DNA of 64,000 bases from Meghimatium bilineatum (GCA_034231615.1 CM067315.1:31970317-32034316), one strand, 5' to 3'. Shown: positions 31,846 through 42,024, counted from the stretch's first letter. The notes: generated from the sequence alone by a model not told the origin. Numbers and translations are program-made.

Positions 31846-33250
31846 TCAATGTAGATTTAATGTAGGTTTAATGTAGGTTTAATGTAGGTTTAATGTAGAT
31901 TTAATGTAGGTTTAATGTAGATTTAATGTAGGTTTAATGTAGGTTTAATGTAGGTTTAATGTAGGTTTAATGTAGGCTCACTCTTGTAGGTTTAATATAG
32001 GCTCACTAGTGTAGATTTAATATAGTTTAAATATAAGACCATCGTAGATTGAATATAGGTTCAATATAGATTCAATGTAGGTTTACTATAGTTTCAATAT
32101 ATATATTCAATATAGATTTAATGTAGGTTTACTATAGTTTCAATATATATTCAATGCATTTTCAATGTGGTTTCAATGTAGGTTTAATATAGATTCAATA
32201 TATATTCAATACAGGTTCAATGTAGTTTCAATGTATGTTTCTTCTTCTTCTTCTTCAGCGTTCGATCTCATATAATCACAACGAAATATTTCGTGTGATT
32301 TCCGCCGGAGAGCGTGAAGTACGTTGTGCTGCAAGTTCCGCAGTAGAACTGTGATTATTTGCAAGCCGGTTGGCCACTTGTGGTCAGGACGTCCGAGGTC
32401 CAGCACATCCGTTTTTGTCATTCCTTTATGTCGGGTTTGGTCCCTAGTCCGTGACAGCCTGTCTATCTGTCGCCGGGCACGCTGGTGTGTAGTGCCTCTT
32501 CGCCAAGACGCTTAAATGTAGGTTTAATATAGTTTCAATATATATTCAAAACAGGTTCAAAGTAGTTTCAATGTAGGTTTAATATTGGTTGAATGCAGAT
32601 TCATTTTAGGTTCTATCTGAGTTTAAAATAGGTTAAATAAAGGCTCTTTATAATTTCAATAAATGTTTAAAGCAGGCGCAACGTAGGTTCAATATAGGTT
32701 CAATGTAGACTCACTGTTGGTTCAATATAGACTCAATGTTGGTTCGATATAGACTCAATGTTGGTTCAATATAGACTCAATGTTGGTTCAATATAGGTTC
32801 AATGAAGACTCAATGTTGGTTCAATATAGGTTCAATGTAAACTCAATGTTGGTTCAATATAGGTTCAATGAAGACTCAATGTTGGTTCAATATAGGTTCA
32901 ATGTAAACTCAATGTTGGTTCAATATAGGTTCAATGTAGAATCAATGTTGGTTCAATATAGGTTAAATATAGGTTAAATGAATGTTTAATATAGGTTCAA
33001 TATAGACTCAATGTTGGTTCAATATAGGTTCAATGTAGACTCAATGTTAGTTTAATATAGGTTCAATGTAGACTCAATGTTGGTTTTATATAGGTTCAAT
33101 GTAGACTCAATGTTGGTTTAATATAGGTTTAATATAGGTTCAATGTAGACTCAATGTTGGTTTAATATAGGTTTAATATAGGTTCAATGTAGACTCAATG
33201 TTGGTTCAATGTAAGTTCTTTGTATATGTAACATAGTTTTACTACATATT
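31846..33250. repeat. AATGTAGGTTT/AATATAGGTTC degenerate minisatellite
   Basis: About 1.1 kb of 10-12-bp words (TTTAATGTAGG, TCAATATAGG, ACTCAATGTTGG), homogenised locally into a 33-bp unit around 32.75-33.2 kb. Split by SINE-C at 32237-32511. The 65-codon frame at 32780 (VQYRFN repeats) is an artefact. Confidence 0.95.
32237..32511 (-). mobile_element. SINE-C inserted in the minisatellite
   Basis: A 275-bp GC-richer block in an AT-rich array. On the minus strand it begins 'gcgtcttggcgaagaggcac' and ends GATCGAACGCTGAAGAAGAA. Internal words 'cggatgtgctgga', 'gcacaacgtacttcacgctc' and 'tccggcggaaat' are distantly related to SINE-A, but the bodies differ; the last 20 bp match SINE-A/B closely. 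A second copy lies at 45.35 kb. Flanks (AATGTATGTTT and AATGTAGGTTT) could be a target duplication or simply array units. Confidence 0.85.
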
Positions 33251-33603
33251 CAATGTAGATTCAGTGTAGGTTAAATGTTAGTTCGTATATTGTGTTATTT
33301 GTTTTGGACAGTCTGAAGCAATCTTGTAACAGATGTAGTTCACCGGGAAGGGAGTCTAATATTTTGTTCCTATCTAAACCTCCGATTGCTGAGTGATTTG
33401 GCTTTTTGCAGAATAAGCATCTAAGAGTATGCAGACTCAAAGTCTCATTCAGATGTTGATTATGTGATCTTCGCATCTCTCCAGATATGACAAACTTTCT
33501 TCAATCACTCTTGTTCATCCTCATTTTGTATGTGCACATTATCACCTTCAGCATCGTCTTCTTCATTCTGTTGTAAACAAAAATGGCTTCTCTTATTAGA
33601 TCG

Positions 33604-33773
33604 TATTCCTTTCTATCACAAACATGTTTTTCTCTATGTTAGATTTGTTTACTATGTTTTTTTTGTTTATCCTGATGAAGACTTTTTAGTCGAAACGTCA
33701 TCTGTTACTGTGTTTCGTTATTAGGTTGTTTTATACTTAGTTTGGTAACACTTGTACTTATTTTCGTTCATTT
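33604..33773 (+). mobile_element. 170-bp insertion with hammerhead-like motif and 13-bp TSD
   Basis: Flanked by TCTTATTAGATCG at 33591-33603 and 33774-33786, and located inside the RNase H coding region. It contains CCTGATGAAGACTTTTTAGT followed by CGAAACGTC (33670-33698): a CUGAUGA box, a stem GACU-UUUU-AGUC and GAAAC. Similar motifs are described in Penelope-like retroelement ends, so a short piece of such an element is likely. An extra A sits between the core and stem II, and I could not find a convincing helix I. Confidence 0.7.
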
Positions 33774-33964
33774 TCTTATTAGATCGGCATTATTTCTTAT
33801 CTGTGCTGCGCCATCAACCACAGAACTTACCCGCTACTAAGTCTGGTCTTCGTTGTCTCTGACCACATCTTATCCAGGACAGCATATCCATATAATAATT
33901 CTGACAACTGAGTTATCCAGAACCGTGATCAATTCCTTTCTTATCATGCAAATATCTATCTTAC

Positions 33965-34229
33965 AACGCCGTTGGTCCTATATCGGGCATGTCCTACGCG
34001 CAGACATCAACAGAATACACCAACAATCCCTTGAATGGATACCTACAGGCAAAAGAGCCAGTGGTAGATCAAAAGAAACACTCAGAAGTACAATACTTTG
34101 AAAAAGTAAAACAACCAATATCCATACTATTCAAGAACTGCACAGAATAGCTTTGAACAGACATAATTGGAGAGATCTTACTTCTGCCCTATGCGCTAAC
34201 TTCAGCGCAAAAGGAAAATGAATGAATGA
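33965..34229 (+). mobile_element. ER2 LINE 3' end, 265 bp, with 11-bp TSD
   Basis: Flanked by ATCTATCTTAC at 33954-33964 and 34230-34240. Translation gives LQRRWSYIGHVLRADINRI, LEWIPTGKRASGRSKETLRS and, in another frame, ELHRIALNRHNWRDLTSALC. This is a LINE C-terminus ending in a (TGAA)n tail. A 5'-truncated insertion with one internal frame change. Confidence 0.88.
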
Positions 34230-34649
34230 ATCTATCTTACGCCGCATGCTGTGGGAGTCTGAGAGTGTCATCGTGTGAGTTACCATTTCATTCACCAAAC
34301 CAAGTGCCGCCGTCACTACTTCTATTACCAATGTCATGCTCGATATTGTAGACGAATAGGCAGAAGTTATCTCCTGAACCTTCCTGCCATTATTGTAGGA
34401 AACAAAACCAGATTCGCATTGAAACATTTCTCATTCACAACACTGCAGGAAATGACTAATATCATACTTCAGTCAACAAGCATGCATATTTTATGAGCTG
34501 TGAACAGATCTGGCAGATTCTGTGCTCTCCAAGGAGTATATAACTGATAGATATATTCGGGGATAGATGTAACTACCAGGACTAGTACAAGACTAGATTG
34601 AGATGATAATAAACTAATATCCATACGCTCAAATAGTCAATATCAAGAC

Positions 34650-34652
<3 letters not shown>

Positions 34653-34722
<70 letters not shown>

Positions 34723-34757
34723 TTAATAATAATAATAATATTAATAATAATAATACG
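34653..34757. repeat. (TAA)n, interrupted
   Basis: About 35 units of AAT with a few AATT interruptions; adjoins the 3' side of the LINE end that follows. Confidence 0.96.
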
Positions 34758-34845
34758 ATTCATGAACCGGCAGTGTCCTAGGGGTCCCACACTGGTTACA
34801 TCATCGCAACATTTCCAAACAACTCTATCCTCAGTCATTCGGTGA
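34757..34845 (-). mobile_element. LINE extreme C-terminus with (TAA)n tail
   Basis: Minus strand RMTEDRVVWKCCDDV, GPLGHCRFMN then (ATT)n; the same MTEDRVVW motif opens the fragment at 62.1 kb. The trinucleotide run is probably the element's own 3' tail, lengthened. Confidence 0.6.
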
Positions 34846-35035
34846 AGTGTAGAGAATTCCGGCCCAGACTATTCCAAAATATGATGAACCCTGGATTTTA
34901 ATTTTCTCCAACTCCTCTTCTTCTTCCACCCTCGACTAATCTTTGCAACATAATTGTAGAGAGTCTAGTTACATGTCTAGTGTAGCATATAGAGTGCCCC
35001 ATGTGCAGAATTGTACTCTGTGGAATTGAAATCTT

Positions 35036-35305
35036 CTAATGCATAGAGCACACAACGTGAGTCTGAATAAATGTAGTCAAATTACATAGAGCACACAACA
35101 TGAGTCTGAATAAATGCAGTCAAATTACTTAACACACACAACATGAGTCTGAATGAATGCAGTCAAATTACTTAAAACACACAACATGAGACTGAATAAA
35201 TTCAGTCACATTACATAGAGCACACAACATGAGTCTGAATAAATGTAGTCAAATTACATAGAGCACACAACATGAGTCTGAATAAATGCAGTCAAATTAC
35301 ATAAC
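35036..35305. repeat. 43-bp tandem repeat, six units
   Basis: Unit 'acacaacatgagtctgaata' plus 'aatgcagtcaaattacatagagc'. Confidence 0.95.
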
Positions 35306-35690
35306 GTCACGTGAGTGATATGTTGAAAGTCATTGGACAAAGAATGAGAAAAGAGATCAATATTTCTGCCTTCTCTTACCGAAGAAATTAGTAATTCTCG
35401 TTTCACAAGCAAGCTCCGCCCTACCCTCTTACATAAATAACTTCATTTCCATTGTGGTGCCGCTGGATATTGCTTTGGAGCTTCCACTTTGAAGACCACC
35501 ACGGTAGATCGTGTCTCTTTTAGTATTGGCTTATCTATAGACGTGTGTAGGGTATTTGGTGTAGAGAACATAAAAGCAATGTATTTGTGTATGATATAAT
35601 TATTGTAACAGCAGGACAACATGAACAACTGTCAGCAATCGTGAAACTTTGTAAACTCTGGTGGCAAGGAAAAGTGATAACACATTCCTC
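35306..35690. other. No recognisable feature
   Basis: Unassigned. The 61-codon minus frame at 35443 has no recognisable content. Confidence 0.3.
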
Positions 35691-35691
35691 G

Positions 35692-36335
35692 ATGTCAAGA
35701 GATATTCTTCAAGGTAAACTGCAGGGATGTCAAGAGATGTTCTTCAAGGTACGGTGGAGGGATGTCAAGAGATGTTCTTCCAGGTAATGTGTAGGGATGT
35801 TAAGTGATGTTCTTCAAGGTACGGTGGAGATATGTTAAGTGATGTTCTTCAAGGTACGGTGGAGGGATGTCAAGAGATGTTCTTCCAGGTAATGTGTAGG
35901 GATGTCAAGTGATGTTCTTCAAGGTACGGTGGAGATATGTTAAGTGATGTTCTTCAAGGTACGGTGAAGGGATGTCAAGAGATGTTCTTGAAGGTACGGT
36001 TGAGGGATGTCAAGTGATGTTCTTCAAGGTACGGTGGAGGGATGTTAAGTGATGTTCTTCAAGGTACGGTGGAGGGATGTCAAGTGATGTTCTTCAAGGT
36101 ACGGTGGAGGGATGTCAAGAGATGTTCTTCCAGGTAATGTGTAGGGATGTCAAGTGATGTTCTTCAAGGTACGGTGGAGATATGTTAAGTGATGTTCTTC
36201 AAGGTACGGTGAAGGGATGTCAAGAGATGTTCTTGAAGGTACGGTTGAGGGATGTCAAGAGATGTTCTTCAAGGTACGGTGTAGGGATGTTAAGTGATGT
36301 TCTTCAAGGTACGGTGGAGCGATGTCAATGTAGGC
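35692..36335. repeat. 35-bp minisatellite, about 18 units
   Basis: Unit GATGTTCTTCAAGGTACGGT plus GGAGGGATGTCAAGA/T. Variant units (CCAGGTAATGTGTAG, GAGATATGTTAAG) recur in the same order, showing a higher-order period of several units duplicated as a block (compare 35.81-35.99 with 36.06-36.24 kb). Confidence 0.96.
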
Positions 36336-36700
36336 CTACAGTTGGTGTCAATGAGATGTGGTTATACAGAAGAATGCGTAGAATACCATGGACTGCCAGA
36401 AAAAATAATGTAGAGGTGTTGAAAGAGTCAAATGCGAAACGAACCTTAATCAACAATATAAGAAAAAGGCACTCTTCTTTTTTTGGCCACTTCATGAGAC
36501 AGGCAGGTTTAGAGAACATAGTCACAACAGGCAAAATTGAAGGCAACAGAGACAGAGGGCGACAACGTGAAATATTAGACATTTTGACAGCCTTGCACGG
36601 CTAGGAAACAACAAGGATCTTGATAAATAATACAGAGAGCTGTGGAGAGCCATGACAGCCTACGCCAGCCGGCATGGCACCTGATGATGATGATGATAAT
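36336..36700 (+). mobile_element. ER3 LINE 3' end
   Basis: MWLYRRMRRIPWTARKNNVE, RTLINNIRKRHSSFFGHFMR, then NIVTTGKIEGNRDRGRQRE. After a stop the end segment 'YRELWRAMTAYASRHGT' follows in frame-shifted form, then TGATGATGATGAT. This is a LINE C-terminus with the basic GH..R / G.RDRGRQR pattern. The left boundary coincides with the 35-bp array, whose last units merge with it. A second copy of its last 120 bp is at 47.3 kb. Confidence 0.9.
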
Positions 36701-36821
36701 GTTCTTCATGTCTATGTTTAATTGATGCAATGGCCAACCTTCATCTGACTTCTTCATAACAATCCCAGTCACAGTTTATAAGAAAACCGCGTTATTCGAA
36801 ACTGGTAACTCTCCCTCCATC

Positions 36822-36823
36822 CC

Positions 36824-36867
<44 letters not shown>

Positions 36868-36889
36868 TAATAATAATAATAATAATAAC

Positions 36890-36929
<40 letters not shown>

Positions 36930-37115
36930 TTAATAGTAATAATTAAAACAGTCATAGTAATAAAAATAGCAATAATAAAAATAGTAATAATAATAATAGT
37001 AATATTGATCGTGATAATAATAATAGTCACAATAATAATAATTGTAATAATAACATTAACAATAATAATAATAATAATAATAATAATAATCATAATTATA
37101 ATAATAATAATAATA
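36822..37115. repeat. (TAA)n with CAA/TAG interruptions
   Basis: About 95 trinucleotide units; the minus strand yields a 116-codon I-rich frame, an artefact. Confidence 0.97.
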
Positions 37116-37629
37116 GTCAATGGCATAGCCCGTCATTGTTGTGGCGGAACCACATAGGAGAGGAACGCACGAAATGCAAACCATTCACTTGTCTCCCCAG
37201 ACATTAAAGTGAGTGTAGAAATATTATGCATGTACCAATGTTTAATATTGGTAATACATCTTGATATATCTTGGCCTCTTCTCCTTCCTCCTTCAACTGT
37301 TCGTGCCGAGTAGTTTTAGAAAGTGCAACGTGACTTATTACTTGTCTAAACAAACTGGCAGCGGTTCTCAACATGTGGGTCGCGATCACTTTGGGGGTCG
37401 AACAACTCTTTCATAGTGGTCCCCTAAGACGAACGGAAAGCACATATTTCCGATGATCTTATAAACCGATACACTGCTCTTCTAGGCGGGTTCGCCCACG
37501 CGCAGATACGCTCACGTACGAGTAGCCGGTGTAATGACATAATCGCGCCAACTCCATCTCATACACCCCGTTCAATTACAGGTGTGACAGGGTTTGCACC
37601 ATAATGTACTTATGCGCACTAGATGCACA

Positions 37630-37890
37630 TGTGTAGAGAGAAGCTACTGTGTAGAGAGAAGCTACTGTGTAGAGAGAAGCTACTGTGTAGAGAGAAGCTA
37701 CTGTGTAGAGAGAAGCTACTGTGTAGAGAGCAGCTACTGTGTAGAGAGAAGCTACTGTGTAGAGAGAGCTACTGTGTAGAGAGCAGCTACTGTGTAGGTA
37801 GCAGCTACTGTGTTGAAAGTAGCTACTGTGTAGAGGACAGCTACTGTGTTGAATGCAGCTATTGTGTTAAATGCAGCTACTCAGTTGAAA
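37630..37890. repeat. 18-bp tandem repeat inside the hAT element
   Basis: About 14 copies of CTGTGTAGAGAGAAGCTA; units on the right become TTGAAAG/TTGAATG variants. Lies between the terminal region and the transposase start. Confidence 0.95.
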
Positions 37891-38460
37891 CCATCAATAT
37901 TTGAAGTAAAACGACACTTCATGAATTATAACTACCGGATTTAACGTAAAATCATGTACTGTAAAATAATCAACTATTGCAATATATATATAAATATATC
38001 TGTACCATGGGAACTTAATCTGAATGCTGATCTGTGTATTTTTTAATATTCAGCTGTAGTTGATTTGAATACAGATCCATTGTGATAGTAACTAGTATGT
38101 AAAAAAACAACACAGAGAATAGTAAATCATAGGAAACTTTAATGAACTGTATTGTCTGAACTATGCCATGTTTTATCTGTTGTATTATTAAAGCTATTGT
38201 TATATATTATTTACATTAACAAGCTCTCCCATGACAATGGCTCGTGTAGAGAAGAACGTTAGGAAAGGAAAATATAGTGAGGATTTTTTACAGTGTGGTT
38301 TTACCTCAATAATTACAGCAGGAATTGTGAAACCGTAATGTGTTATTTTTGTGAAGTTCTATTAGCCGAATATATGAAGCCGAACTAACTAAAACGCCAT
38401 TATGATAGCAAGCAACCGAACATTACCGGCAAGGATACCAACTATTTTAGAAACAAAGCT

Positions 38461-38845
38461 GATGAACTTAAGAAAGTCATACTTAGTACTGGTGGAAAGT
38501 ACCACAAACAAAGCTGATGGACTCAAGAAAGTCAGACTTAGCACTGGTGGCAAGTACCACAAACAAAGCTGATGGACTCAAGAAAGTCAGACTTAGCACT
38601 GGTGGCAAGTACCACAAACAAAGCTGATGGACTCAAGAAAGTCAGACTAAGCACTGGTGGAAAGTACCACAAACAAAGCTGATGGACTCAAGAAAGTCAG
38701 ACTTAGTACTGGTGGCACGTACCACAAACAAAGCTGATGGACTCAAGAAAGTCAGACTTAGCACTGGTGTCAAGTATCACAAACAAAGCTGATGGACTCA
38801 AGAAAGTCATACTTAGTACTGGTGTCAAGTACCACAAACAAAATG
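38461..38845. repeat. 55-bp tandem repeat made from transposase codons
   Basis: Seven units spaced exactly 55 bp (38461, 38516, 38571, 38626, 38681, 38736, 38791), each reading KADGLKKV.LSTGGKYHK in one frame. The family normally has this segment once. Confidence 0.95.
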
Positions 38846-39644
38846 TAGCAGCCGTTGAAGCTTCGTATTTGTTGGCTCTCAGAATTGCCAGAGCTATGAA
38901 ACATCACACTATTGCTAAGGATAGACTATTGCCAGCGAACACAGACATTGTTCGAGTTATGACCGGAGACGAATTTGTTACGAAATTGCGTTCAATTTCC
39001 TTATCTAACGGCAATGTCCGCAGTAGAATAGATGACATGTCTGATGATATTCTTGATCATGTAATCCAGGGAATTAAATCTGCTCCACTTGCAATATTTA
39101 GTATCCTGCTTGATGAATCTACAGAAGTTGTAAACTTTTCATAGTTGCTAGTTCATGTGAGCTATATTAATTAACGATGATCTCTTCAAATATGAGTTTC
39201 TCTTTTAGAAACTTCTTGAAACAACAACTAATACACGTGATACATTTGACACAGTTTGTTCATTTTTGAAAGAGCTTAAGATCTCATAGGAAAAGGTTTA
39301 TGTTGTTTGCACAGATGATGCTCCAGCTATGATAGATGCCAATCTGGATTTCAACTTTTGGTACTGAATGAGTCATAAAAAGTCATCGGAACTCACTGTA
39401 TGGATTCATCGGCAAATATTAGCAACGAAGACGCTCTCACAACAGTTACATAAAGTAATGAAAAGCGTCATGAGCTCTGTCAAATTTGTAAAGTGAAGTG
39501 CTTTAAACAGTCGACTGTTTTATCAACTGTGCTACGAGTTGGGTGCGCCGAACTGTGCTCTACTATGTCACACTGAAGTGAGATGGCTGTCGAGTGGAAA
39601 CAATTTTTAATGTGTTTTTGAACTTTGTGATAAACTCGAAACGT

Positions 39645-39808
39645 TTTCTTCTTCAGTGTTCATTCTCAAACTACCATTGGATCTCTCTTGCAGTAGGACA
39701 ATGGCCCTTCTAGATATCCAGCAGGATATAGTCCAGAAAATGGAAATGCGTTGTGTCGCCGTTTTATTTGCGCCAATGACCCGACATATCTGTCTTCGGC
39801 GGTTTTTT
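39645..39808 (-). mobile_element. SINE-B inside the hAT transposase
   Basis: Plus strand from TTCTTCTTCAGTGTTCATTC through 'aggacaatggcccttctaga', 'tggaaatgcgttgtgtcgcc' to 'cgacatatctgtcttcggcg'. Well preserved, so inserted after the transposase was already dead or at about that time. Confidence 0.93.
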
Positions 39809-40261
39809 TAATCAGAAAGCAAGACCGCAGTTTGACGTATTTTTCAAAGATAAAAGTAAACTGCCAAAAAATACCTTACTTGGTTGACATTTTTGCCATT
39901 TTGAATGAGTTAAATTTATCATTGCAATGATCAAATGCAACATGTCTCGATTTGTCTGAAAAGATCCGATCATTCCAAATGAAACTTCAGCTTTGGCAGA
40001 AGATAATGGATGGAAATAAGGTTTACATGTTGCCTACGTTATCTGCTTTTTTTGAAAAACATGACATTGAACCAGATTGCGATTATAACGTTTTAGTGAG
40101 TGGTAGTGGTCTGACTGTACGAGAGGTGACCTAGTACATTGAGATTTGCCAGAGTGCGTCAACGACGAATTGGAAAATTGAGAACTAAGCGGAATGATAA
40201 AGTCTGTTCAACTGGGATTCGAACATCCATCCATATATGCAACTCGTTTGTGGACTAGTCA

Positions 40262-40540
40262 CGGGACATCACAGCGTTCATTCTTGTTCATCCCTATACA
40301 CATTAGATGCTCCTAGGCACAGAGACCTCCAGTGATTTCTATCTTCAACGATGCGGACGAGTCAGGTTAAAACTTTTTCCTGTCCGGAATTTATCTATCC
40401 ATGCTTTTATTTGTCCTTCTCTGTTTGCAGTAGTTTAGTGGGAGAAAGGTTTCGCTAGTAGCGCCCATCTCCTCTCCAGTTATTCTTGCAACGTGACATC
40501 GTATAAAAACGTAATAATCAAGCCCTATGGCTGAGGAACC
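40262..40540 (-). mobile_element. ER-type LINE C-terminus remnant
   Basis: Minus strand AWIDKFRTGKSFNLTRPHR and, after a break, 'KSLEVSVPRS' with ending 'GMNKNE'; corresponds to the W..D...W.G.......R...DR..WR...A segment. The complement of 'ggagaggagatgggcgctac' (40475) has a plus-strand relative at 1341. Confidence 0.55.
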
Positions 40541-40915
40541 ATCATAGTACTCACTTCACTGTACTACGCCGCTGCCGTGTCTGATATATGTCATCGATCT
40601 AGCAAACATTGAACTCCCACTCTTCACCTCCATTGAGACGTTTCTTGATTTCCTGCCTATCTAGTTAGAGATCAATAAGACGCTGTCCTACCATAGCGTG
40701 ATGTAGGCACTTGCTTACCCCGCTTCACGATCCCCTAGTCAGTGTACACTTGAATCTTCCTGTATAAGTCGAATTCGTTATGGCTGTAAAGTTCACACCA
40801 TATATTCAAATGTTCCTACTTTCTACAAGTATATCTTTATCTTCCATATTTTTGGTCATTTCTCTTAGTTTCATCTATGTCCATATACTTTGTGAATAAC
40901 TGTTGTTACTTCAAT
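40541..40915. other. No recognisable feature
   Basis: Unassigned sequence. Confidence 0.3.
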
Positions 40916-40916
40916 T

Positions 40917-41165
40917 TATGTATAAATTGCTACGCCGTTCGCTTTGTGCTCAATATGTTGCGGGTTCGTATCCAGCTCATGTCATTTTGATAAAGGGATT
41001 TTTTTTCTGAAAACCCTGGGGATTATCGCTTGAAACTATCGAGTTACGTGCTGTAAGTGATACTCTCGGCAGGCGGCGTGCCGCTTCATTGACAGGGATG
41101 TAGAACATATGCGACAAACCGTGTACAATGACGTCGGTCCTCTACGACTATTAAACCTTTTTTCT
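40917..41165 (+). mobile_element. Possible tRNA-headed SINE
   Basis: 'ttgctacgccgttcgctttg' and TGCGGGTTCGTATCCAGC (B-box-like GGTTCGTATCC) lie 30 bases apart, as in a tRNA. The element would end in the T-rich stretch at 41160. Single copy in the window. Confidence 0.4.
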
Positions 41166-41273
41166 AAAGCTATCTTGCGAAACAGGAAGATCTAATCTTC
41201 ATGAATGAAATCAACTATACATAAATTTTGTGAAAGACGTAACGAATAGAAAACATTGAAGTTATATAGATCA

Positions 41274-41537
<264 letters not shown>

Positions 41538-41589
41538 TTATTTATTAGGAAACAAAAATGCACGAAGAACAAACGTTTTATTCTTTCTC

Positions 41590-41800
41590 AAATTGTCTGT
41601 CTCATGTTTTCTATAATTGTCTCGTGCAGTCTCTAATTGTCTTTTTCGTGTATTCTCAAATTATCTGTACCGTGTATTCTCTAATTGTCTTTTTCGTGTA
41701 TTCTCTAATTATCTGTACCGTGTATTCTCTAATTGTCTTTTTCGTGTATTCCCTAATTATCTGTACCGTGTATTCTCTAATTGTTTGTCTTATGCATTCT
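41590..41800. repeat. 24-bp repeat arranged as a 48-bp dimer
   Basis: Units CTAATTGTCTTTTTCGTGTATTCT-like and TAATTATCTGTACCGTGTATTCT-like alternate, giving repeated VYSLI peptides. Relatives of the unit occur at 48.45-48.55 kb. Confidence 0.93.
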
Positions 41801-41821
41801 CTATGTGTTACCCTGTTTTTG

Positions 41822-41935
41822 ACATTGGTTCTCAAACCGGAAAACAATTGTGTCAGATAATGGTCCTACTTGATTTCCAACGGGATGTAGTCCAATTCTA
41901 TTTACGCCAATGTCCTGAAATTTCGGGTGTCCACG
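41822..41935 (-). mobile_element. SINE-B fragment
   Basis: Plus strand 'ggttctcaaaccgg', 'ataatggtcctacttgattt', 'ccaacgggatgtagtccaat', 'tttacgccaatgtcctga'. Internal deletion of about 20 bp. Confidence 0.75.
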
Positions 41936-42024
41936 GACATTCTTATCTGTCTTTTAGTAAAAAATATCGTACAGTCAGTAAGATTTGTATTTATAAAAGG
42001 ATGCTACGAAAGAGCAGAAACATT

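Larger units (their letters stand above)
33256..34440 (-). mobile_element. RH1 LINE fragment carrying two later insertions
   Basis: On the minus strand, from high to low coordinate: FVSYNNGRKVQEITSAYSST and LVIEVVTAALGLVNE (RNase H second motif region), TLSDSHSMRRKI (third catalytic region, normally TDSQSMLRKI), then after the 33965-34229 insertion ITVLDNSVV and WICCPGQDVVRDNED (matching CPGHAGVRGNERAD), and after the 33604-33773 insertion RSHNQHLNETLSLHTLR. Several residues at catalytic positions have changed, so it is inactive. Its order agrees with the 2.0- and 53.6-kb copies. Confidence 0.85.
38238..40137 (+). pseudogene. ZBED5-like hAT transposase pseudogene
   Basis: Domain order: BED zinc finger (38238-38460, finger cysteines partly preserved as QCGFTS...CVIF, stop-broken), 55-bp expansion (38461-38845), then a 100-residue open segment to 39141 (linker plus start of the RNase H-like catalytic fold, with 'LLDEST' carrying the first catalytic Asp). 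Downstream, 'CTDGAPAM'-type sequence is recognisable as VCTDDAPAM near 39310 and 'THCMDSS' for the expected THC.IHR near 39395. SINE-B interrupts at 39645, and 39952-40134 restores an open KLQLWQKIMDGNKVYMLPTL piece. The hAT dimerisation region is missing. It would bind transposon ends and cut DNA if intact. Confidence 0.82.
37361..40195 (+). mobile_element. Decayed hAT transposon, ZBED5-like
   Basis: The left end 'cagcggttctcaacatgtgg' and 'gggtcgcgatcactttgggg' is a typical hAT end of the Charlie type. Then come an 18-bp tandem block, a BED-finger start (MARVEKNVRKGKYSEDFLQC), a 55-bp tandem block and NVAAVEASYLLALRIARAMK, RSRIDDMSDDILDHVIQGIK and FSILLDESTEVVNF, followed by broken downstream blocks and RSFQMKLQLWQKIMDGNKVY. 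I recall the same order in ZBED5/SCAND3-type proteins. A weak right end 'aaaattgagaactaag' lies at 40180-40194; I found no matching 8-bp duplication. A SINE-B sits within the coding region. Inactive. Confidence 0.82.

Noticed and set aside
40180-40195. Right end of the ZBED5-like hAT
   Set aside because: Kept only as tentative: 'aaaattgagaactaag' resembles the complement of the left end, but no 8-bp duplication matches.
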